Origin: Terriglobia bacterium
GTDB lineage: Bacteria > Acidobacteriota > Terriglobia > Terriglobales > Acidobacteriaceae
Direction: 5' to 3'
Assembly (NCBI GenBank): GCA_020072845.1
Contig: JAIQGF010000009.1
Coordinates: forward strand, 124,001 to 188,000
Length of the DNA: 64,000 nt
Under the pieces are notes generated by a model, which was not told the origin of the DNA, made no database searches, and saw nothing but the letters and a program-made list of their open reading frames with translations. A program made the position numbers and the translations under genes. The stretch's first letter is position 1. Every line of letters starts with the position of its first letter. Positions 40,035-48,006 of this stretch are shown here, piece by piece.

Positions 40035-43000
40035 ATGAACGCTGCGTTTACACGGCGCTTGGTCACAATCTTTGCGATCACCGTCGTCATGGTCAGCTTG
40101 TTCTCCACCGCCGCCTTGGCCGATGAACTGTACGCACGCGTCCGCGGCACAGTCACCGACACCAGCGGCGCGGTGGTACCAGGCGCTACATTGAAGATCA
40201 ACAACTTTGCCACCGGCTTCTCGAGACAGACCACTTCGAGCGGCGAGGGGAGCTATGAGTTTATCAACCTGAGTCCCGGCACTTACTCCATTAGCGCCGC
40301 CAAAACCGGGTACGCCACCACCACGGTTAGCAACATTAAGCTGGAGCCAAACCAGACCTATGTTGGCGGTATCAGTCTGAAGGTGGGAGCTGTCACCGAG
40401 GAAGTGACCGTCACCGCCAACCCTGCCCAGGTTGAGCAGACCAGCATACAGTTGACGGCCACCATCGACTCAAAGACCATCACCGACCTGCCGCTGAACG
40501 GCCGCAACTGGGTTAACTTGCAGCAGAACCTGCCCGGCGTGGTTATTCCGGACACCCGCTTCGGCGTCAACTTCTCGACCAACGGCAGCCAGGCGCAACA
40601 AAACAGCTACCTGATCAACGGCTCGGATAACAATGACCTGCCGCTGAACAGCCCGCTGGCGCCGCCCAACCCGGACGCGATCGCCGAAGTCCGCATGATC
40701 ACCAGCTCGATCAATCCGGAATACGGGCGCAACTCGGGCGCGATTATGAACGCCGTGACCAAGTCAGGAACGAACTCGTTCCATGGCACGCTGTTCGAGT
40801 TCTACCGCGACCATTCGCTGAACACCGCTAACTACTTCCAGACCACCGTTGTTGGTGGGGTTGTGAAGAAGAATGTCTCGCCATTCCATCAGCACCAGTA
40901 CGGCGGGACGGTTGGCGGCCCGATTATCAAGAACAAGAGTTTCTTCTTCTTCAGCCTGCAGAACACCCGCAACGCCAATCCGCAGGTGCTGGGTGCGACG
41001 CCGACGGTTTTCCCCGCGTCAGCGTTGGCTGGCACCCTCTCGGGGTTCCAGTTTCCGGGTTGTACCTCTGCCCCTGGCGCGGCTTGCCTGAGCACGAACC
41101 CAACACCATTCGCGATTAACGGACATCCAGCCGGCACACCGTGGAATGTGGCTCTGGCCGGCGGCTCGGTCCCAACGGCGGCATTTAGCCCGCTGTCTGT
41201 AAATTTGGTGAAGCAGTTCGTCCCCGCGCCGAACGCCAGTGCGAACCAGTTTACCTGGAACCCGATAACGCGCACCAAGGTCAACCAATACCTCGGCCGG
41301 TTCGACCAGAACGTCGGCTCGAAGGACGCTTTCTGGTTTTACGCCTTCGCCAACAACCAGGCAGCCCAGAACGACTTGGCATTTACGGCAGCGAACCTGC
41401 CGGGATTTGGCGACCAAAGCGCGCCACAAACCAAGAATTTCGTGGCCGCCTGGAGCCACACCATCACCAACAACATGCTGAACGAATTGCGCCTCGGCTA
41501 CACCCGCTTGTACTTCCCGACTGGGCAGCCGCTGAATGTTCGTCAACCCAAGGACGTCGGTTTCCCGAACATCTTCCCGCAGCTCCCGAGTGCAGCCGAC
41601 TACCCGCAGATGGCCATTACGGGGTACTTCACGCTCGGCGGCACGACCAACGGTCCGCAGCCTCGCAAGGACCAGACCTTCCAGATCACCGACAACTTTA
41701 GCTGGCAGCATGGACACCACAGCCTGAAGTTCGGATACGAAGGCCGCAAGATGCTGGTCTGGAATCCGTTCCTGGCCCGCAACGAAGGCGTGTTTAACTT
41801 CGACGTCAGCGCGACCTACAGCACCGGCGATCCGGGTCTGGATTTCCTGCTGGGCATTCCCGCCGGCTACAACCAGCAGACCGGCCAATTGATTGTTGCT
41901 CAGGCCTATGAACACTACATGTACGCCCAGGACCAGTGGCGTTTCCGCGACAACCTGACCCTGACCTTCGGCACGGGCTACCAAATCGATCAACCGATCC
42001 AGGAGTTCCAGGAGAAAGGGTTGGCCCGTATATGCTTCCAGCCTGGCGTGCACTCTACGGCCTTCCCGACCGCTCCGGTGGGCTACACCTTCCCTACTGA
42101 TAAGGGTTGCAACAAGGGGGGCGGTGCTACCACCAAGTACTCCCATTTCGGTCCGCGCTTGGGCTTCGCTTACAGCCCCAACTGGGGCCGGATCTCCGGC
42201 GCACCGGGGAAGATGTCCATCCGCGGCGGAATCGGAATCTACTTCAACCGTTCGGAAGAAGAATTGAACCTGCAGGACTTGGGCGTTCCGCCGTTCGGCC
42301 TGGGCAGCGCCGGTATCGGCGACGTGGGCGGGGATCCGTCGTTCCCGAACCCGTGGGTTGACATCAAAACCGGCGCGGTGCTGGCGAACAAGTTCCCGTT
42401 CGCCGGCGTCACTCCGGGAACCCCTGTTGACTTCAGCGGGTTCCTCCCGTTCGGCATCAGCGTGATAGACAAGAACGCAACCATTCCCTACGCGACAAAC
42501 TACAACCTGACGCTGGAGCGTGAGATGCCCGGCCAGGCGATCCTGCGTGTCGCTTATGTCGGGTCGGCGGGCCGCAAGCTGTGGGTTTCGCGTTCCTTCA
42601 ACCCGGCGACGCCGGCGGGCGTGGCCGCTTGTCTGGCAGGCGCGGTTAACGCTGCCGGGCAAGTTTGCACTGCCAGCCCAGCCAACATGGCTGTCCGCTT
42701 CCCCACCTTCTTCACCTACCCGGGCGATGTCTGGGGCAGCAGCGGCATCCAGTACAATGGCGGCTCCTCGAACTACAACTCGCTGCAGATCACCGTGGAC
42801 AAGCACCTCAGCCACGGTCTGCAACTGCTGACCACCTACACCTGGGCGCATGCGATCGACACGGGATCGTCGTTTGAAGACGTTGCGTTCCAGGCGGCCG
42901 GTTCGTTCGACGCATATGGCAACCTGAGGCGCGACCGCGGTGACTCGGCGTTTGATGCCCGGCACCGCTTCACCCTGAGCACCAGCTACGACATCCCGAA

Positions 43001-43520
43001 CCTGAACAAGCTGTCCGCGTTCTCGTGGATGCCAAGCCGGGTATTCGGTGGGTGGCGCATCACCGGCATCAACGCGTGGCAAACCGGCTTCCCGATCAAC
43101 TTCCAGGACAGCGGCAGCCGGTCGCTGACATGCAGCTTGAACTACTCGTTCTACGCCTGCCCGGACCGCCCGGATCTGGTGACCAGGCCGACGGCGCTTG
43201 ATCCCAAAACCACCACCACCCACAACTACTTCGCCGCGGCGGACTTTACACGTAACGCGCTGGGCACGGAAGGAACCACCCCGCGTGGCTTCTTCCATGG
43301 TCCCGGCTTCTGGAACATCGACTTCTCTCTTCAGAAAGATACGAAGGTCACCGAAGGCACGACGTTCCAGTTGCGCGTAGAGGCGTTCAACTTGCTCAAC
43401 CACACCAATTTCGCGAACCCGACCGGAAGCATCACTAGCGGCAACTTCGGGCGCGTCACCGCGATTCGAAACTTCACGAACTCGCGGTTGGTGCAGTTGG
43501 GTGCGAAGTTCATCTTCTAA
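40035..43520 (+). CDS. Oar-like TonB-dependent outer-membrane protein
   Basis: The protein has 1161 residues. The ATG has CTGGAGG upstream. A signal peptide ends near ALA (residue 29). Residues 34-125 are a carboxypeptidase-regulatory-like beta sandwich (VRGTVTDTSGAVVPGATLKI, GSYEFINLSPGTYSI). A plug-like region follows: LPLNGRNWVNLQQNLPGV, SYLINGSDNN, EYGRNSGAIMNAVTKSGTNSFHG. The rest is a long beta-barrel ending FTNSRLVQLGAKFIF with the aromatic last residue used for outer-membrane assembly. Such proteins are greatly expanded in Acidobacteriota and are linked to uptake of large oligomers and surface roles. No substrate gene adjoins it. A terminator follows. Confidence 0.92.
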   Translation: MNAAFTRRLVTIFAITVVMVSLFSTAALADELYARVRGTVTDTSGAVVPGATLKINNFATGFSRQTTSSGEGSYEFINLSPGTYSISAAKTGYATTTVSNIKLEPNQTYVGGISLKVGAVTEEVTVTANPAQVEQTSIQLTATIDSKTITDLPLNGRNWVNLQQNLPGVVIPDTRFGVNFSTNGSQAQQNSYLINGSDNNDLPLNSPLAPPNPDAIAEVRMITSSINPEYGRNSGAIMNAVTKSGTNSFHGTLFEFYRDHSLNTANYFQTTVVGGVVKKNVSPFHQHQYGGTVGGPIIKNKSFFFFSLQNTRNANPQVLGATPTVFPASALAGTLSGFQFPGCTSAPGAACLSTNPTPFAINGHPAGTPWNVALAGGSVPTAAFSPLSVNLVKQFVPAPNASANQFTWNPITRTKVNQYLGRFDQNVGSKDAFWFYAFANNQAAQNDLAFTAANLPGFGDQSAPQTKNFVAAWSHTITNNMLNELRLGYTRLYFPTGQPLNVRQPKDVGFPNIFPQLPSAADYPQMAITGYFTLGGTTNGPQPRKDQTFQITDNFSWQHGHHSLKFGYEGRKMLVWNPFLARNEGVFNFDVSATYSTGDPGLDFLLGIPAGYNQQTGQLIVAQAYEHYMYAQDQWRFRDNLTLTFGTGYQIDQPIQEFQEKGLARICFQPGVHSTAFPTAPVGYTFPTDKGCNKGGGATTKYSHFGPRLGFAYSPNWGRISGAPGKMSIRGGIGIYFNRSEEELNLQDLGVPPFGLGSAGIGDVGGDPSFPNPWVDIKTGAVLANKFPFAGVTPGTPVDFSGFLPFGISVIDKNATIPYATNYNLTLEREMPGQAILRVAYVGSAGRKLWVSRSFNPATPAGVAACLAGAVNAAGQVCTASPANMAVRFPTFFTYPGDVWGSSGIQYNGGSSNYNSLQITVDKHLSHGLQLLTTYTWAHAIDTGSSFEDVAFQAAGSFDAYGNLRRDRGDSAFDARHRFTLSTSYDIPNLNKLSAFSWMPSRVFGGWRITGINAWQTGFPINFQDSGSRSLTCSLNYSFYACPDRPDLVTRPTALDPKTTTTHNYFAAADFTRNALGTEGTTPRGFFHGPGFWNIDFSLQKDTKVTEGTTFQLRVEAFNLLNHTNFANPTGSITSGNFGRVTAIRNFTNSRLVQLGAKFIF

Positions 43521-43543
43521 GACGAGCTTCGTGGCAAGACTTG

Positions 43544-43570
43544 GGGCACCCGGTTTCGGGTGCCCTTTTT
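43544..43570 (+). terminator. Rho-independent terminator of the Oar-like gene
   Basis: GGGCACCCG, loop GTTT, CGGGTGCCC, then TTTTT. A textbook hairpin 24 nt after the stop. Confidence 0.95.
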
Positions 43571-43573
43571 CTT

Positions 43574-43646
43574 GGTCTGTCGGTCGTTCGGTCGATCGGT
43601 CTTTCCCAAGCCGGGTGACCGATAGACCGATCAACCGACAGACCTA
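43574..43646. repeat. Inverted arms (GGTCGTTC / GACCGATA, period 8)
   Basis: Left arm CGGTCGTT, CGGTCGAT, CGGTC; right arm GACCGATA, GACCGATC, AACCGACA, GACC. It sits between the convergent Oar-like and mutT genes. The same unit is in the 50920-50962 array. Confidence 0.8.
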
Positions 43647-44078
43647 CAAGATTTCCCCGCGCGCGATCTCATCCACCAGCCCGGCGTCGGCTTCCAGGAA
43701 ATCGAACTTCGGCAGGTCCTTGCGCGCCACCCAGCGCACGTCCTTGAAGATGCGGTTCTCGATCTTCCCGGCGAATTCTTCCACGATAAAAAACCGCAGC
43801 TCGACCGTGCCGCCGCGCGGGTAGGTGTGCTGGATACGGAGGACCTCGTCGCCGATTTTCGCGTCCATGCCGAGTTCTTCGTCCAGCTCGCGCCGGAGCG
43901 CGTCGCGCGGCTGCTCGCCTTGCTCGATCTTGCCGCCGGGGAACTCCCACTTCAGGGGAAACGGCTGGTGGCGGGTGCGCTGGCAAATCAGGATCTTTCC
44001 GCGCTCCAGGATGAACGCGGCCGCAACGCGCTTGATGGGACGGCGGCGCCGCGCTGGTTTCGCCGGTACCCGCTTCAT
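43644..44078 (-). CDS. NUDIX hydrolase, MutT-like
   Basis: The protein has 144 residues. The NUDIX box is GGKIEQGEQPRDALRRELDEELG, and LKWEFPGGK just before it is the MutT type. The basic N-terminus KRVPAKPARRRRPIKRV precedes AAAFILERGKILICQR. It probably hydrolyses 8-oxo-dGTP in nucleotide-pool cleaning. Its ATG overlaps the TGA of the GAF gene, so the two are coupled. Confidence 0.9.
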   Translation of the reverse strand: MKRVPAKPARRRRPIKRVAAAFILERGKILICQRTRHQPFPLKWEFPGGKIEQGEQPRDALRRELDEELGMDAKIGDEVLRIQHTYPRGGTVELRFFIVEEFAGKIENRIFKDVRWVARKDLPKFDFLEADAGLVDEIARGEIL

Positions 44079-44557
44079 CCCTGCTTCTCGAGCCGGCGCC
44101 CGACCAGCTCGGCGCAGTGCTCCACCAGCTGGCGATCGTCGGCGGTGAAGGCGGCGGAAAAATGGCTGTCAATGTCAATCTCGCCCACCACCTGCCCGCG
44201 CACGAAGATGGGCGCCACGATTTCCGACTTGGTCTCGATCGAGCACGCCAGGTAGCGCTGGTCGCTGTTGACATCGTCCACCACCACCGTTTTTCCGGTG
44301 GAGGCGGCCGCGCCGCAAATGCCCTGGTTCAGCTGGATGCGGGTGTGCGGAGTCATGCTCCCCACAAAGCGGCCCAGTTGCAGCACGCGTTCGCCGGCGT
44401 CTTCCTCGATCATGTAGAAGCCGACCCAGTTGTACTTGAGCATGCGCTGGTGCAGGCGCTCGCAAATGGCATTCATCAGCTCGTCGGCGGACCGCGCCGA
44501 GCGCGCCGCTTCGTCCACTTCGCGCATTACGTCCGAAGTTTTGATTGCGGGAGTCAT
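44075..44557 (-). CDS. GAF domain protein, free-methionine-(R)-sulfoxide-reductase-like
   Basis: The protein has 160 residues from the ATG at 44557 (MTPAIKTSDVM). LKYNWVGFYMIEEDAGERVLQLG, IQLNQGICGAAASTGKTVVVDDVNSDQRYLACSIETKSEIVAPIF and GEIDIDSHFSAAFTADDRQLVEHCAE match fRmsr-type GAF proteins; two of the cysteines (GICGAA and LACSIE) fit the catalytic pair. It may reduce free methionine sulfoxide, or sense. Co-expression with mutT supports an oxidative-damage role. Confidence 0.78.
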   Translation of the reverse strand: MTPAIKTSDVMREVDEAARSARSADELMNAICERLHQRMLKYNWVGFYMIEEDAGERVLQLGRFVGSMTPHTRIQLNQGICGAAASTGKTVVVDDVNSDQRYLACSIETKSEIVAPIFVRGQVVGEIDIDSHFSAAFTADDRQLVEHCAELVGRRLEKQG

Positions 44558-44646
44558 ACGCGGTATTAAAACACAGAAGCCGGCCGGCGCCGGATTCCCT
44601 CCGCTGTGGGAAACCGGTCGGGTTGAATGGCGTGCGCTGAGCATGA

Positions 44647-44699
44647 CCTGGATACAAATTTCTTCAAAATTGGCCTGAACCTGGAAACAAATCTCTTCA
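44647..44699. repeat. Pair of 20-bp direct repeats
   Basis: CCTGGATACAAATTTCTTCA (44647) and CCTGGAAACAAATCTCTTCA (44680), differing at two positions, spaced 33 bp. They lie upstream of the GAF-mutT operon and downstream of the radical SAM gene. They may be paired regulator sites. Confidence 0.55.
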
Positions 44700-44707
44700 G
44701 ACTTGTA

Positions 44708-44731
44708 GGCCCCGGCGCCCTCGCCGGGGCC
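44708..44731. repeat. CCCT-loop hairpin, copy 4
   Basis: CCCCGGCG-CCCT-CGCCGGGG, extended to ten stem pairs. It is 30 bp from copy 5 in the GAF-radical SAM gap. Confidence 0.85.
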
Positions 44732-44760
44732 GAATCGGAATTGCCCAAGAATGATAATGT

Positions 44761-44780
44761 CGCGGGCGCCCTCGCCCGCG
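44761..44780. repeat. CCCT-loop hairpin, copy 5
   Basis: CGCGGGCG-CCCT-CGCCCGCG, identical in stem and loop to copy 3 inside ubiD, 11 kb away. A heptanucleotide array (CCGATAA units, 44828-44861) follows. Confidence 0.85.
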
Positions 44781-44858
44781 ATTACAACATGCGCGCGTCT
44801 GGCTTCCCATGAAACGCAGCCTGGAAAAACCGGCAACCGCGAACCGATAACCGATAAC

Positions 44859-46022
44859 CTACACCGGCGCATCTCTTACCTGGAACCGCTCGAATTCTCG
44901 CGCCTCGCTTTGCGGCAACCGCTGCCACCTCGATTTCAGGTACGCCCACGGAATATGGAAGAGCAGCACCCGGGGACTGAACTTCGACGACGCATGGATC
45001 CAGCAGGAGTGCGTGCACCAGCACTTCGCTCCCGGGATCGCCTTCACTTCCTCCTGCATCTCCTGCGAAGCCAGCGCGGCGGTAAGATTGAAATCGAAAT
45101 CCTGCAATCGGCCCAGCTTCGGCCGCAGCTCGCAGGCCCGGAAGTGGCCGTCGTGGTCAATTACTACCGTGCTTTGACCTGCCGTACAGGCCATCGGCCA
45201 AGCCTTGTCGCTGTAATGATTCTGCTCGTGAATGTCGAAGTGAAACTTGATGTTTCCCAGGTAGTATGCCCGGGCCAGCGCGCGCGGCACCGCCGGTAGG
45301 TGTGCGAACAGGCGCTCGGCATAGCGCGCGTGAAACCACATCAATTTTTGATGGAGTGCGGCCAGTTCTTCCCGCGGCAAACGCTTGAGCGAGGCGTCCA
45401 TCGGATCGCCGCGAATGATCTCGAAGTAATGTCCGTCGCTGTCGCTCTCGCGCATCATCTTCAGCCCGAGTTCCACCAGCTCGCGATAATTCTCCGCCGT
45501 AACGCAACTGACCACGTTGCGCCGCAGCCGCCGCACGCCGCGCCACTTCTTCGCCGCCATGTCCATGGTCGCCAGCGTCTTCTGAAAATTATTGGGCACG
45601 CCGCGAATGGCGTCGTGGGTGTTGGCCAGCCCGTCGAGCGAGAAATTCAGGTCAATCACCAGCTCGGGGCAGCGCTCCAGCAGCGCCGAAATCACCGACT
45701 CTACTTTCCCTGGCAACAGTCCGTTGGTCGGCAGGTTGATGTGGCGCACGCCGTTGTTGACGTAGAACAGCTCGACGATTTCCGCCAATTCCTTGCGCAT
45801 GAAAGGCTCGCCGCCGGAAATCCAGAGCTTGTGAAACCGCGGCGCGGTGCGGCTCAGCTCTTCGATCTGCTCGAAGCTGAGGTCGCGCCCCTGGTTCAGC
45901 TCGTCCCAGTAAAAGCAGGTCCGGCAGAGCGAGTTGCAGGTCGAGGTAACGAACAAGAACACGGATTCCAGGCCCGCAGGACGAAACACCGTCTTGGCGT
46001 AATGAAAGTAGTCGAACCCCAC
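44859..46022 (-). CDS. Radical SAM protein with C-terminal cysteine cluster
   Basis: I start it at the GTG 46022 (VGFDYFHYAK); an upstream frame extension (NWQLPATN...) is repeat-coded. TSTCNSLCRTCFYW is the CxxxCxxC cluster, WISGGEPFMR the SAM-binding GGE motif, and DLNFSLDGL a later strand. The C-terminal ACELRPKLGRL and CWCTHSCWIH are cysteine-rich and SPASM-like, for auxiliary Fe-S clusters. Such enzymes modify peptides, cofactors or lipids by radical chemistry. The substrate is unknown. A TATAAT lies 6 nt before the GTG. It is divergent from the NifU-like gene. Confidence 0.85.
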   Translation of the reverse strand: MGFDYFHYAKTVFRPAGLESVFLFVTSTCNSLCRTCFYWDELNQGRDLSFEQIEELSRTAPRFHKLWISGGEPFMRKELAEIVELFYVNNGVRHINLPTNGLLPGKVESVISALLERCPELVIDLNFSLDGLANTHDAIRGVPNNFQKTLATMDMAAKKWRGVRRLRRNVVSCVTAENYRELVELGLKMMRESDSDGHYFEIIRGDPMDASLKRLPREELAALHQKLMWFHARYAERLFAHLPAVPRALARAYYLGNIKFHFDIHEQNHYSDKAWPMACTAGQSTVVIDHDGHFRACELRPKLGRLQDFDFNLTAALASQEMQEEVKAIPGAKCWCTHSCWIHASSKFSPRVLLFHIPWAYLKSRWQRLPQSEAREFERFQVRDAPV

Positions 46023-46028
46023 GAGGTG

Positions 46029-46034
46029 ATTATA
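46029..46034 (-). promoter_or_regulatory. -10 box (TATAAT) 6 nt before the radical SAM start
   Basis: TATAAT-CACCTC-GTG. The spacing equals that at ribA. Leaderless initiation at the GTG is likely; no -35 is evident. Confidence 0.55.
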
Positions 46035-46047
46035 TGCGGTAGCCCGG

Positions 46048-46159
46048 TTGGTAGCTGGTAGCTGCCAGTTGGGCAAGAATCTCGACCGTTCTTTAATTAC
46101 ACTTGTCCCCGACTACGGACCCCCAACTACCAGCTACGAGCTACCAGCTACCAGCTACA
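46048..46159. repeat. Inverted heptanucleotide arms (GGTAGCT / CTACCAG)
   Basis: Left arm 46048-46072: GGTAGCT, GGTAGCT, GCCAGTT. Right arm 46132-46159: CTACCAG, CTACGAG, CTACCAG, CTACCAG, CTAC. The 59-bp spacer has no clear gene signal. It fills a divergent promoter region. Confidence 0.85.
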
Positions 46160-46167
46160 ATTCCCCC

Positions 46168-46533
46168 ATGTACTCCGCCCAGGTTCTGGACCATTTCGAG
46201 CATCCGCGCAACGTCGGCGAACTCACTGACGCAACGGCCGTCGCACAGGTGGAGAATCCCGCGTGCGGAGACGTGATGAAGTTGTGGCTGCGCGTTGAAG
46301 AACGACTCATCGTTGAGGTTCGCTTTCGCGCCAAGGGATGCGTGCCCGCGATCGCCTGCGGGTCAGCACTAACCGAAATGATTGCAGGTCGGACCCTCAG
46401 TCAAGCGCGCGCCGTACGCAGGATCGAGTTGGTATTGAAGCTGGGAGGCCTGCCCAGCGCATCATTGCACGCGAGTCATCTCGCAATTGACGTATTGGCG
46501 AAGGCGCTGAATCAGGTGCCGGGTCGCCAGTAG
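46168..46533 (+). CDS. NifU/IscU-like Fe-S scaffold protein, third cysteine missing
   Basis: The protein has 121 residues: YSAQVLDHFEHPRNVGELTDATAVAQVENPACGDVMKLWL (first cysteine), VRFRAKGCVPAIACGSALTEMIAGR (second), and LGGLPSASLHASHLAIDVLAKAL. In IscU the last stretch has a cysteine (HC-x-L); here it is alanine, so one of the three cluster ligands is lost. It may still bind metal or work with a partner. No iscS is in the flanks. Confidence 0.85.
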   Translation: MYSAQVLDHFEHPRNVGELTDATAVAQVENPACGDVMKLWLRVEERLIVEVRFRAKGCVPAIACGSALTEMIAGRTLSQARAVRRIELVLKLGGLPSASLHASHLAIDVLAKALNQVPGRQ

Positions 46534-46586
46534 TGTGGAGATCGTTGACGGCTCGCCCGCTGCGGATTCGCTCGGCTCTGCTGCCG

Positions 46587-47303
46587 TCATGGGTGGTAGA
46601 TGGTCCACCCGCGCCGGCGCGCAACTTCCTCCAGATCAGGATTCGGATTGATGGCGAACGCGTGCTTCCCCAGCTCCATCATGGCGAGGTCGTGTAGGGA
46701 ATTGCCGAACACCGCGTCCGGAGTGCGCGGCAGCAACTGGTGAATCGCCGCCGCTTTCAGTTCGTCGGTGGGAACCCGGATCAGCCGCCCGGTGCAGCGC
46801 CCATTCTCGTTCTCCACGCAGGCGGCGATGACGCGTTCCGCGGGAAAGCGGAACCTCGCTGCGGCGGCGCGGATCACCCAGTCATTGGTGGAGGAGACTG
46901 CCCACAGCTCGCATCCCGAATCGGCGAGGCGGCGCGTAAGTTCCGCCATCTCCGGAAAAATGCGCGGCACAATGCGCTCGGCGAAAAATTCGGCGGCGCT
47001 GCGCTCCAGCGTTGCCCAGTCGATCCCCTCGTTGATGGTGACCATTTCGCCGCACATCTGCTCCTCGCCGACGCGCCCGGCCCGATATTCCTCATAACGC
47101 GCGCGGGCCCAGCGCGCAACGTCATCCGGCAGCAGGCCGCGTTCCATCTCCCAGTAAAAAAACTCTTCGCCGGCGTCGCCATCCCATAACGTGCCGTCGC
47201 AATCAAACACCGCGATGCGCAGCCGCAGCCGCAGCACCGAGGCGACGAACTCCTCGGCGGGCGCCGGCAGGGAAGTGGTCTGAAAATTTCCGCGCGTGCT
47301 CAT
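46587..47303 (-). CDS. HAD-IB family phosphatase (SerB-like)
   Basis: The protein has 238 residues. VFDCDGTLWDGDAGEEFFYWEME is HAD motif I with the helical cap typical for phosphoserine phosphatase-like members; LWAVSSTNDWVIRAAA is motif II and DAVFGNSLHDLAMMEL motif IV. It hydrolyses a small phosphate ester; phosphoserine or phosphocholine are family examples. It is the second gene of a pair with the MobA-like transferase, with a 4-bp overlap. Confidence 0.85.
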   Translation of the reverse strand: MSTRGNFQTTSLPAPAEEFVASVLRLRLRIAVFDCDGTLWDGDAGEEFFYWEMERGLLPDDVARWARARYEEYRAGRVGEEQMCGEMVTINEGIDWATLERSAAEFFAERIVPRIFPEMAELTRRLADSGCELWAVSSTNDWVIRAAAARFRFPAERVIAACVENENGRCTGRLIRVPTDELKAAAIHQLLPRTPDAVFGNSLHDLAMMELGKHAFAINPNPDLEEVARRRGWTIYHP

Positions 47304-47905
47304 CCTTGGGTGATCCGCTGGTAATCCTCGGGGGTATCGACATTCCAGACTACCAGAGGATCATCCACGGTCACATACTCGATGTGCTGCTGGTGCGCGT
47401 GCTCCACGTCGCGCGCGGTCGCCGTCGGCGGTGCGGAAAGGAACGCGTTGATCATCTCGCGCCCCACCACCAGCGGGTGTCCGTTTCGTTCCCCGTAGCG
47501 CGGAATCACCGCCCAGATGCCCTCCGCCGCGCGCTCCAGAAATCGGTCTATCAGCAGCGCCACCGTCGCCGGACTTGCCGGCGGACGGTCCACCAGCGCG
47601 ACGATCGCCGCATCGCGTCCGTGGTTCATCACGTCCTGCAACCCGAGGCGCAGCGAGCTGAACTGCCCGCGCTCCGGCTCGCGGTTCACCACCAGGTACG
47701 CGCTTGCGGCGTAGACAAGCGGCTCCAGTTGCGGCGCGTTTTTCCCCGCGACCACGATCACCATCTCCGTCAGCGGCGCCAGCAGATCAATCGCTCCCCC
47801 GAGAAACGTTGACTCCCGCCAGGGCAGCAGCGCCTTGTCCCGTCCCATGCGCGAGGATTCCCCCGCCGCCAGGATGACTCCGCAAAAGCTGGGTGAACGT
47901 GCCAT
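47300..47905 (-). CDS. MobA/MocA-like nucleotidyltransferase
   Basis: The protein has 201 residues from the ATG at 47905 (MARSPSFCGVILAAGESSRMG). ILAAGESSRMGRDKALLPW is the NTP transferase signature with the lysine; VDRPPASPATV holds the metal aspartate in the MobA/MocA fashion. The family transfers CMP, GMP or other nucleotides to molybdopterin or to sugar or phospho-polyol acceptors. Its coupling to a HAD phosphatase suggests a two-step small-molecule pathway (inference). Confidence 0.83.
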   Translation of the reverse strand: MARSPSFCGVILAAGESSRMGRDKALLPWRESTFLGGAIDLLAPLTEMVIVVAGKNAPQLEPLVYAASAYLVVNREPERGQFSSLRLGLQDVMNHGRDAAIVALVDRPPASPATVALLIDRFLERAAEGIWAVIPRYGERNGHPLVVGREMINAFLSAPPTATARDVEHAHQQHIEYVTVDDPLVVWNVDTPEDYQRITQG

Positions 47906-48006
47906 TGCTGAACAGCTTAACAAATACCGCCATTTTTTCGCTCACCTTCCTGGCCGCATCGCGTCCAACCGCCCGAGCGCTTATACTCTGACGCCGGAGT
48001 CTGCCC

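Noticed and set aside
41019-43634. 871-codon minus-strand frame opposite the Oar-like gene
   Set aside because: It is a high-GC shadow of an obvious outer-membrane protein; its translation has no recognisable motif.
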